From positions 1 through 15,943 of the forward strand of contig DBTW01000055.1 of the NCBI GenBank assembly GCA_002307245.1: 15,943 nucleotides of DNA, read 5' to 3'. A model generated the notes under the pieces. It was not told the origin of the DNA. It saw only the letters and a program-made list of their open reading frames with translations, and made no database searches. This stretch comes from Spirochaetaceae bacterium UBA1306. Lineage in GTDB: Bacteria; Spirochaetota; Spirochaetia; Treponematales; Rectinemataceae. Numbering within the stretch: the first letter of the stretch is position 1; each line of letters begins with the position of its first letter. Shown piece after piece: positions 1 through 5,426 of this stretch. Made by a program: the position numbers and the translations under genes.

Positions 1-47
1 ACCTGCGCATTACGAGTGCGCCGCTCTGCCAAATGAGCTATCTCGGC
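1..47 (-). tRNA. tRNA-Thr (anticodon CGT), 3' part cut off by window edge
   Basis: On the minus strand the sequence begins with the acceptor 5' strand GCCGAGA, then TA, a D stem GCTC/GAGC closing a loop that contains GG, a perfect anticodon stem GCGCA/TGCGC, and the loop CTCGTAA. The anticodon is therefore CGT, which reads ACG (Thr). G1 and C2 fit known threonine tRNA identity. The window ends in the variable loop, so the T arm and acceptor 3' strand are not visible. A TATAGT box lies 11 bases upstream of the first base. Confidence 0.93.
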
Positions 48-58
48 GTGCGGGTGCA

Positions 59-88
59 ACTATACCCGAGCCCGCCGGGGCTGATCAA
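59..88 (-). promoter_or_regulatory. Promoter of the tRNA-Thr gene
   Basis: On the minus strand there is a -35-like TTGATC (83-88), an 18-base spacer and a -10-like TATAGT (59-64, 5 of 6 to consensus). The predicted start falls about 5 bases before the mature tRNA 5' end, as expected for a tRNA promoter. The -35 box lies inside the 3' arm of the hairpin that follows the upstream gene. Confidence 0.55.
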
Positions 89-112
89 GGGGAAATACGC
101 CCCTTGATCGGC
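80..112 (-). terminator. Hairpin at the end of the sugar-binding lipoprotein gene
   Basis: A 13-bp stem (80-92 with 100-112, one G-T wobble, 10 central bp perfect, arms GATCAAGGGG/CCCCTTGATC) encloses a 7-base loop. It touches the TAG stop of the leftward lipoprotein gene. No T-run follows on the minus strand, so it may be a Rho-assisted or 3'-end-protecting hairpin rather than a classical intrinsic terminator. Confidence 0.5.
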
Positions 113-1386
113 TAGTATTCTCTTGTCGGCAGGGCCGCCGCGGCGTTCGTCGCGTCGAAGATGCCTTCGTTCGTCCAGATTCGCGTCGAAATAGACGTTC
201 CATTCCTCAGGGCGGTGACGGCGGTGACGGCCTGGGGCCCGATGAGGGGGCTGCATTCCACGCTGCAGTTCATCTCGCCGGCTACTATCGCCTGCAATGC
301 GGTCTTGATGGAGTCCACGCCGATGATTGTGATGTCCGTACCGGGCTTGAGGCCAGCGTCCTTGATCGCCTGGATGGCGCCGAGGGCCATCCCGTCGTTA
401 TGGGCATAGAGGACCTGGATCGCTCGGTCATTGGCCAGGAATTTGGCCATCACGGTTTTCCCGTCCGAGCTCGTGAAATTTCCTGTTTCGGATTGGGTGA
501 TTTTCCAATTGCTATGCGCGGCCATGATAGTCGCGAAGCCCGCCTTCCTGTCTATCGTAGGAGCCGAGCCCGCAGTTCCCTGAAGCTCGACGATATTGAC
601 GGTCGTGCTTCCGTCATCGATGCCCTTGGTGGTCAGGTAGCTCGCGAGCCAGGTAGCGGCCTTCTCGCCTTCCTTCTCGAAGTTGGAGCCGATGATCGCC
701 TTGCGCAGGGACTGGTCCGAGGACTGGACGTCTCGGTCTACCATGATCACGGGGATGCCCGCGGTCTTGGCTTCCTGCAGGACGGTGCCGAACCCGGCTT
801 CGACAATCGCGGTGAAGATGATGCAATCGACGGGCCGAGCGATGAAGGAACGGAGCGCCGCGATCTGATTCTCCTGCTTCTGCTGGGCATCGGAATAGAG
901 CAGGGTGAAGCTCGTATCCGCATTGAAGGCGTTCTGGATGGAGCGCGTATCCGCGTCCCGCCAGTCGCTTTCCGAACCGATCTGGGAGAATCCCACTACC
1001 CAATTATTGGTTACGCCTGCGATGGTGAACGTGGAGCTCGAGACGATCGAGCTGGTCCAGCCGCTGCGATAGGCGATCGCCTTGATCGTCTCGGTGGCGC
1101 CCACGCTCAGGGGCTCGGAGTAGAGCGTACCGTAGCTATCGGTCGGCTCGGTTCCGTCATTCGTGTACCGGATGCTCGCAGCTTCCGTCGCGGTGGCGAT
1201 CGAAACCTTCTGGGCGCTGTCGTAACTACCTGAAGCCGGACTGAAGCTCGGGGCCGCCACGGTTTTCTGCCCCGAGTCGTCCCCGGAGGTATTGGCGCAG
1301 CCCCCCAACATGACGAGGGCAGCTGCTGATATTCCGAGCGCGATGACGAAGGCTTTTGAAATGATTTTTCCACGAAGCGTTTCCAT
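112..1386 (-). CDS. YtfQ-like sugar-binding lipoprotein with N-terminal chitobiase-C-like domain
   Basis: This 424-residue protein starts with a lipoprotein signal (lipobox LGGC, lipidated Cys30). Residues about 43-122 look like a CHB_HEX_C_1 (chitobiase C-terminal type) domain, with the hallmark YTNDGTEPT at 74-82. From residue 131 (VGFSQIGSES) to the end it reads as a Peripla_BP_4 periplasmic-binding domain close to E. coli YtfQ, the galactofuranose-binding protein. Shared stretches include QQKQENQI, VDRD (216-219), NIVELQGT, IDRKAGF and YAHND (327-331). YtfQ normally delivers sugar to a YtfR/YtfT/YjfF ABC transporter. No such genes are visible: the kinase gene lies upstream and a tRNA lies downstream. 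It may therefore serve a distant permease or act in sensing. The start is supported by AGGAGGG (1393-1399) 6 bases upstream. The family call is firm; the ligand is inferred. Confidence 0.88.
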   Translation of the reverse strand: METLRGKIISKAFVIALGISAAALVMLGGCANTSGDDSGQKTVAAPSFSPASGSYDSAQKVSIATATEAASIRYTNDGTEPTDSYGTLYSEPLSVGATETIKAIAYRSGWTSSIVSSSTFTIAGVTNNWVVGFSQIGSESDWRDADTRSIQNAFNADTSFTLLYSDAQQKQENQIAALRSFIARPVDCIIFTAIVEAGFGTVLQEAKTAGIPVIMVDRDVQSSDQSLRKAIIGSNFEKEGEKAATWLASYLTTKGIDDGSTTVNIVELQGTAGSAPTIDRKAGFATIMAAHSNWKITQSETGNFTSSDGKTVMAKFLANDRAIQVLYAHNDGMALGAIQAIKDAGLKPGTDITIIGVDSIKTALQAIVAGEMNCSVECSPLIGPQAVTAVTALRNGTSISTRIWTNEGIFDATNAAAALPTREY

Positions 1387-1482
1387 GTCATTCCCTCCTG
1401 AAATGCAACGAGATGCTCGATAGGGATATCGATACGGCCAGCCCGCGGAGGAAGGTCTTCCCCCCGCTTATTGCGCGACTAC

Positions 1483-1512
1483 GGTATACTTCTCGGTCTG
1501 GATCCTGCGCAA
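1483..1512 (-). promoter_or_regulatory. Weak candidate promoter for the sugar-binding lipoprotein
   Basis: The 128 bases between the kinase stop and the lipoprotein start contain minus-strand TTGCGC (1507-1512), an 18-base spacer and TATACC (1483-1488). Each box matches consensus only partly. The distance leaves an untranslated leader of roughly 90 bases. Read-through from the kinase gene is the alternative. Confidence 0.25.
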
Positions 1513-1514
1513 GC

Positions 1515-3170
1515 CTAGTACTTGAACTCGCTATCTCCAATGAACTCCCGCAATATGCTGTCGCCGGGGACGCTCGCGGCGGGGATGGGAGCGAAGTTGT
1601 CCAGGAAGGATTGCAGGCGCCTGGCCTCGGAGTACTCGCTCATCGTGGGCTTCACCGTTCGCAGCAGGGGCTCGGCGTAGACCTTGAGGACGCCGAGCTC
1701 GTAGTCGAGGGCGGAGTTGAAGGCGGCGTCGGCGGAGTTCTGGAAGGGGAAGATGTGGCTGCGCTCGCCCGCCTGGACTGATGGCCACATTTTCAGGGTC
1801 TGCTGCGCCGAGTGGCCGCGGAAGTTGTAGTCGCGGACCATGCGCCGCAGGAGGCGGTTGTCGGTGGTGCTGACGCGGTTGTGGTCGTCGAGGTTGATCT
1901 GGGTGAGGGCGCTGACGTAGATCTCGAATTTCTGGTCCCGGGCGATGCGGGGGGTGAGCTTGTCGTTGAGGCCGTGGATGCCCTCCATGACGAGGATGCT
2001 CCGATCGCCTAACCTCAGCTTCTTGCCCGAGTCCTTGCGGCAGCCGGCCTTGAAGTCGTAGGAAGGCAGGGCGATCTCCTCTCCGGCGAAGAGGGCGACG
2101 AGCTGCTCGTTGAGGTAGGCGACGTCGAGGGCCTCGAGGCACTCGAAGTCGGGCTCGCCCTTCTCGTCCAGCGGGGTGCGTGCCCGGTCGATGAAGTAGT
2201 CGTCGAGGCTGATGGTGACGGGGTCGAAGCCTATTACCTTGAGCTGGATGGCGAGCTTCTTGGAGGTGGTGGTCTTACCCGAGCTCGAGGGGCCGGCGAT
2301 GAGGGCGACCTTGACCCTGTCCGCCCGGCCGGCGATCTGGTCCGCCATGGCGGCGATCTTCTTGTCCTGCAGGGTCTCGGCGACGCGGATATAGTCCTTG
2401 ATGCCCTTGACGGCGCTCACCTTGTTGAGCGCCCCCACATAGGAGACGCCGAGCACGCGCGAGCGTTCGCGGGTTTCCTTGGCGATGGCGTAGAGCACCG
2501 GGTCGTCGACGAAGTCGGCCAGCCTGTCGGGCGTCTCCTTGTGCGGGTAGCGCAGGAGGAAGCCCTCGTGATAGGGCTGGAGGGCGAAGGTCTTCAGCAC
2601 ACCGGTGGAGGGCACGAGGGGGGCGACGGAGAGGTCGCGGAAGCCGGAGCATTCGTTCAAGGGGATGACCGAGTCGTTTAGGTGCTCGAGGAGGAGCAGC
2701 GTGCCCCGTTGGCCCGAGTTCTTGAAGTATTCCACGGCGTCGGCCCAGGCCCGATGCTCGATGCAGATGGCTATGTCGCGCATGACCAATTCGCGCATGT
2801 ATCCTTCGAGGGCCTCGATCTCCTTGGCCTCGAGGACCTGGTCGGCGTCGAAGTAATGGAAGAAGCCGGTGCCGATGGCCATGCCGGCCATCAGGTGCCT
2901 GTCGGGGAAGAGCTGCTTGGCGGCGATGGCGAGGAGGAAGCAGAGGGAGCGGCGATAGGTAGTGGCTCCCTGGCTCGAATCGAGAGTGACCGGGAGGATG
3001 CGGCAGTCGGTCAGCAGCTGGGAATCGAGGCTTTTTAGCTCGTTATTGATGAGGACGGCGGCGAGGGGCCATGGGAGACTGCCCATCTTTCCGATGACGT
3101 CCAAAGCTTTGACGCCGGCGGGGTAGGCGAGGCTCTCGCCCGAAGCATAGGTAACGGTCACTTGGCGCAT
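1515..3170 (-). CDS. Nucleoside (uridine-type) kinase with N-terminal TGS/ThrRS-like region
   Basis: This 551-residue cytoplasmic protein most likely phosphorylates a nucleoside such as uridine or cytidine using a nucleoside triphosphate. Residues 1-60 resemble a TGS domain. Residues about 65-165 resemble the second N-terminal domain of threonyl-tRNA synthetase (GTGFFHYFD). The C-terminal half is a phosphoribulokinase/uridine-kinase P-loop domain: Walker A GPSSSGKTT at 293-301, substrate-site motif SLDDYF at about 322-327, and MEGIHGLND at about 395-403. This long architecture is a known bacterial subfamily annotated as nucleoside kinase; its exact substrate is less certain than for short Udk. 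RBS AAGGAG (3179-3184) lies 8 bases before the ATG. The gene is transcribed divergently from the LacI-type regulator and shares its control region, so it may be a regulatory target. The stop is TAG. Confidence 0.88.
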   Translation of the reverse strand: MRQVTVTYASGESLAYPAGVKALDVIGKMGSLPWPLAAVLINNELKSLDSQLLTDCRILPVTLDSSQGATTYRRSLCFLLAIAAKQLFPDRHLMAGMAIGTGFFHYFDADQVLEAKEIEALEGYMRELVMRDIAICIEHRAWADAVEYFKNSGQRGTLLLLEHLNDSVIPLNECSGFRDLSVAPLVPSTGVLKTFALQPYHEGFLLRYPHKETPDRLADFVDDPVLYAIAKETRERSRVLGVSYVGALNKVSAVKGIKDYIRVAETLQDKKIAAMADQIAGRADRVKVALIAGPSSSGKTTTSKKLAIQLKVIGFDPVTISLDDYFIDRARTPLDEKGEPDFECLEALDVAYLNEQLVALFAGEEIALPSYDFKAGCRKDSGKKLRLGDRSILVMEGIHGLNDKLTPRIARDQKFEIYVSALTQINLDDHNRVSTTDNRLLRRMVRDYNFRGHSAQQTLKMWPSVQAGERSHIFPFQNSADAAFNSALDYELGVLKVYAEPLLRTVKPTMSEYSEARRLQSFLDNFAPIPAASVPGDSILREFIGDSEFKY

Positions 3171-3195
3171 TTGGTGAACTCCTTGCTGGAGAAAA

Positions 3196-3223
3196 AGAAT
3201 ACTCGCTTTTCTTTAGATGTCGA
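3196..3223 (-). promoter_or_regulatory. Promoter of the nucleoside kinase gene
   Basis: On the minus strand TCGACA (3218-3223, 5 of 6 to the -35 consensus), a 16-base spacer and TATTCT (3196-3201, 4 of 6) give a start near 3189, about 20 bases before the ATG and just ahead of the RBS. The palindromic operator candidate begins 4 bases upstream of the -35 box. Confidence 0.45.
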
Positions 3224-3226
3224 TAG

Positions 3227-3253
3227 CTAAACCGCTTTAGTAATACGGTTTAG
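3227..3253. promoter_or_regulatory. Candidate tandem operators for the LacI-family regulator
   Basis: The site CTAAACCGCTTTAG (3227-3240) is a 14-base palindrome with only the C/C pair beside the centre mismatched, and it has a central CG (3233-3234). A second imperfect copy, TAATACGGTTTA (3241-3252), has its CG centre 13 bases away. Another CTTTAG half-site lies at 3211-3216. LacI-family proteins with a hinge-helix Leu (Leu55 in the adjacent regulator) typically bind palindromes with a central CG. Both sites lie between the two divergent promoters. The outer arms CTAAACCG/CGGTTTAG also form an 8-bp hairpin followed by six Ts on the plus strand, so a terminator is a competing reading, although no plus-strand gene ends here. 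Confidence 0.55.
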
Positions 3254-3260
3254 TTTTTTA

Positions 3261-3289
3261 TTGACCAGACATGGGTAGAAAGATAGACT
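3261..3289 (+). promoter_or_regulatory. Promoter of the LacI-family regulator gene
   Basis: TTGACC (3261-3266, 5 of 6), an exact 17-base spacer and TAGACT (3284-3289, 4 of 6) form a good sigma70-like promoter. The predicted start near 3296 would give a leader of only about 10 bases, with the RBS GAGG (3296-3299) at its very 5' end. The operator candidates end 8 bases upstream of the -35 box. Confidence 0.5.
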
Positions 3290-3305
3290 CAATTCGAGGT
3301 CATGA

Positions 3306-4403
3306 ATGCGACCAACGATAAAAGATATTGCCGAACGAGCGGGTGTATCGAAGACCACGGTCTCCTTCGCGCTCAACGATCCTTCTCGCATTTCGGTGGA
3401 AACCTATAACCGCGTGATGTCCATCGTCACGGAGCTCGACTATGTCCCCAGCCCCGTGGCGCGGACGCTCACCACGAAGCGGCTGGGCGCCTTGGGCCTC
3501 CTCTTGCCGCAGCCCATCACCGAGGCCCTGCGCAATCCTTACGTCGTCGAGATAGTCCGCGGGATAGGCGAGCTCTGCGCCGAGCGCGAGCTCTCGCTCA
3601 CGATGCTGCCGCCTCTCCGGGGCCGAGTCCTCGAGGCGGCGCGGAGGGCCTTCGTCGACGGCCTCATCACGATCGGCGTGGGGCCCGACCACGAGGTGGT
3701 CGAGCTCCTCAACCGCAGGCGCATCCCTTTCGTCACGATCGACGGCGCCGACACGGACGCGACCGTGAACGTGGGCGTCGACGACGAGGGCGCGGCCTAC
3801 GGCCTCATGCGCCACCTCCTCGACCTGGGACACCGCCGCGTCGCCATCCTCGCCCTGATGCCGGACACGATCAAGCTGCCCGAGGAGCGCTTCTCCCTCG
3901 TGCGTGACCGCCGCATCGCGGGCTTCTCCCGCGCCCTGGCCGAGCTTTCCCTGAGCCTCGAGTCCCCGGGCATCTGCGTGGTCCCGGCCGAGAGCTCGAT
4001 CGAGGGGGGCGACGCGGCCGTGTCAGCCCTGCTCGCCCGCTCGGGCGAGCCTCTGCCGACCGCCGTGGTCGCGATGGCCGATATCGTGGCCCTCGGCGCC
4101 TACGAGGCCTGCCGCAAGGCCGGCCTCGCGATCCCGGGGGACTTGAGCGTCGCCGGCTTCGACGACATCCCCCTGGCCGAGAGCGCGAATCCGCCGCTCA
4201 CGACCATCCATCAGCCGGGGCGCAAGAAAGGCGCGGCGGCGGCCGCCCTGGTCGTGGAGCTCCTGGACGGGGTCGATGCCGAGCATCGTCGCGTCCTGCA
4301 TCGTTGCCTCGAGACGAGGTTGGTGGTCCGCGCCTCCACGGCCGCGCCGAGGCCAGATCCGGCCGCGTCGGGGCTTGCCCGGGCGTCCTCTCCCGCAAGC
4401 TAG
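3306..4403 (+). CDS. LacI/GalR-family transcriptional regulator
   Basis: This 365-residue protein has the family layout. An N-terminal helix-turn-helix (TIKDIAERAGVSKTTVSFAL, residues 4-23) is followed by a hinge helix SPVARTL with the minor-groove Leu55. An effector-binding core follows (about 60-335), with the family signatures GLITIG, LGHRRVAIL, AVVAMADIVALGAYEACRKAG and SVAGFDDIPLAESANPPLTTI. The last 15-20 residues are a Pro/Ala/Ser-rich tail without family similarity. The effector is probably a sugar or nucleoside, but I cannot name it. The start at 3306 is set by GAGG 6 bases upstream and by the family N terminus; an ATG at 3302 is out of frame. It lies next to CG-centred palindromes and diverges from the nucleoside kinase gene, which suggests autoregulation and control of that gene. 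The peptidase gene begins 5 bases downstream. Confidence 0.93.
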   Translation: MRPTIKDIAERAGVSKTTVSFALNDPSRISVETYNRVMSIVTELDYVPSPVARTLTTKRLGALGLLLPQPITEALRNPYVVEIVRGIGELCAERELSLTMLPPLRGRVLEAARRAFVDGLITIGVGPDHEVVELLNRRRIPFVTIDGADTDATVNVGVDDEGAAYGLMRHLLDLGHRRVAILALMPDTIKLPEERFSLVRDRRIAGFSRALAELSLSLESPGICVVPAESSIEGGDAAVSALLARSGEPLPTAVVAMADIVALGAYEACRKAGLAIPGDLSVAGFDDIPLAESANPPLTTIHQPGRKKGAAAAALVVELLDGVDAEHRRVLHRCLETRLVVRASTAAPRPDPAASGLARASSPAS

Positions 4404-4408
4404 GCTCG

Positions 4409-5233
4409 ATGCGATTCTCCGAGGAGGCCGAGCGCTTCATGAGGCCGGACGCCGACAGGCTCGTCTGCCTCGCCGGCATCCTGGCCTCGCGCGGCCTCCC
4501 ATACTCGGTCCTGAAGACGGGGGAGGCGAGGCACCTCGCGCTGCGCCTGGGCGAGGGCAAGCCCCGCCTCGCCCTCGTCGCCCATTACGACCGCGCTCCG
4601 GGCACGCCGGGCGCGCTCGACAATTCCTGCGCCTGCCTCCAGCTGGTGGAATTCGCGGCGAGGCTCGCCGCGCGGCCCAAGGCCCCTTCTTCCCTGCTTT
4701 TCGCCTTCACCGACGCCGAGGAGCTCCTGGGATCGGGCGAGGCTTCGACCCAGGGCTCCTATGCGCTTTCCCTGGCCTTGGCCCAGTCCTTGACCAAGGG
4801 CTTCGGGCCGCTCCCCGCGGGACCGGCCGGCCTCGCGGCCCTCGTCCTCGACGTCACCGGGAGGGGAGGGCGGCTTCTCATCTCGACCGCCCCCGCGGCC
4901 CTCCTCGAGCGCAACGGCCTCTCCGCCTCGCCCGCGGCTTCGGGATACCGCGCGCTCGCCCTCCTCGCGAGGAGGGCCGCCGCCGAGGCGGGCCTGGCGT
5001 CGCCCCTCGAGGCCGAGTTGCCCTGGTCGGACGATCTCGGCCTCACCCTCGGAGGCATCCCCTCCCTCGCCTTGAGCCTCCTGCCCGAGGACGAGGCACA
5101 GGGCCTCTTCCGGGGCGAGCGCCCCCGAACCTGGGGGCTCCTGCATACGGCGGACGATAAGCCCGAGCTGGCCGAGGAATCCTCCTTCGCCCTCATGGCC
5201 TCCTTCCTCGATCGCATCGCCTCCGCCCTCTAA
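4409..5233 (+). CDS. M28-type zinc metallopeptidase (aminopeptidase-like), cytoplasmic
   Basis: This 274-residue protein keeps the full set of M28 metal-site residues in order: His59 (HYD), bridging Asp71 (GALDN), general base Glu104 and ligand Glu105 (TDAEELLGSG), Asp148 (VLDVTG) and His246 (LLHTADDKPE). An active di-zinc aminopeptidase-like enzyme is therefore likely. No signal peptide or membrane segment is seen, so it should act in the cytoplasm, perhaps trimming peptides alongside the downstream oligoendopeptidase. I chose the Met at 4409 (MRFSEEAER). An upstream in-frame Met at 4304 would overlap the regulator gene by about 100 bases and add a sequence without peptidase similarity. No clear RBS precedes 4409, and only 5 bases separate it from the regulator stop, so translational coupling is likely. 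Substrate unknown. Confidence 0.85.
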   Translation: MRFSEEAERFMRPDADRLVCLAGILASRGLPYSVLKTGEARHLALRLGEGKPRLALVAHYDRAPGTPGALDNSCACLQLVEFAARLAARPKAPSSLLFAFTDAEELLGSGEASTQGSYALSLALAQSLTKGFGPLPAGPAGLAALVLDVTGRGGRLLISTAPAALLERNGLSASPAASGYRALALLARRAAAEAGLASPLEAELPWSDDLGLTLGGIPSLALSLLPEDEAQGLFRGERPRTWGLLHTADDKPELAEESSFALMASFLDRIASAL

Positions 5234-5237
5234 TAGG

Positions 5238-5272
5238 ATGTTGAAAAAGGCCAACCGAGCCTTTTTCAACAT
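5238..5272. repeat. 14-bp perfect hairpin after the peptidase gene (possible terminator, possible dispersed repeat)
   Basis: ATGTTGAAAAAGGC (5238-5251) and its exact reverse complement (5259-5272) flank the 7-base loop CAACCGA. The A5/T5 tracts sit in the stem around a GGC/GCC core, so a bidirectional terminator is possible. It begins 5 bases after the TAA of the peptidase gene. Together with the next hairpin it looks like a mobile or dispersed extragenic element. Confidence 0.7.
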
Positions 5273-5285
5273 TACCTTGATCTCC

Positions 5286-5323
5286 GCAATTGCGCAGAAA
5301 ACCGCAGGTTTTCGAGCAATTGC
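5286..5323. repeat. Two-tier hairpin, second half of the extragenic element
   Basis: The outer arms are two copies of the self-complementary octamer GCAATTGC (5286-5293, 5316-5323). After an asymmetric internal loop (GCA/GA) an inner stem GAAAACC/GGTTTTC (5297-5303, 5307-5313) closes on the triloop GCA. It lies 13 bases after the preceding 14-bp hairpin and 44 bases before the pepF -35 box. No other copy is seen in this window. Confidence 0.65.
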
Positions 5324-5367
5324 TTTGCGGGCCGTCCGGGCGCCCGGCGCTGCCTTGAGTCCGCGGC

Positions 5368-5397
5368 TTGCCCTCGCGGCCGATGACTTCGTATACT
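5368..5397 (+). promoter_or_regulatory. Promoter of the pepF-mtnA-mtnP operon
   Basis: TTGCCC (5368-5373, 4 of 6), an 18-base spacer and TATACT (5392-5397, 5 of 6) predict a start near 5404. That gives a short leader of about 23 bases before the pepF ATG, including its AGGAGG RBS (5416-5421). Confidence 0.55.
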
Positions 5398-5426
5398 TCG
5401 AGCCTCAAGTCGAATAGGAGGGGAGC

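Noticed and set aside
400..1233. Open plus-strand frame (277 codons) opposite the sugar-binding lipoprotein
   Set aside because: The minus strand encodes a clear YtfQ-like protein with lipobox and RBS; the plus frame has no domain similarity.
1444..1466. Imperfect hairpin between the kinase and sugar-binding genes as a terminator
   Set aside because: The stem (GCGG.GGAAG against CTTCC.CCGC) needs a wobble and a bulge, has a minimal loop, and lacks a T-run on the minus strand.
3227..3259. 8-bp hairpin plus T6 read as a plus-strand intrinsic terminator
   Set aside because: No plus-strand gene ends upstream of it, the stem is AT-rich, and the CG-centred palindrome between divergent promoters next to a LacI-family gene is explained better as operators.
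4304..4408. Upstream start for the M28 peptidase, overlapping the LacI-family gene
   Set aside because: The added 35 residues are Arg/Gly/Pro-rich and read through the regulator's C-terminal codons in another frame; the Met at 4409 directly after the regulator stop fits better.
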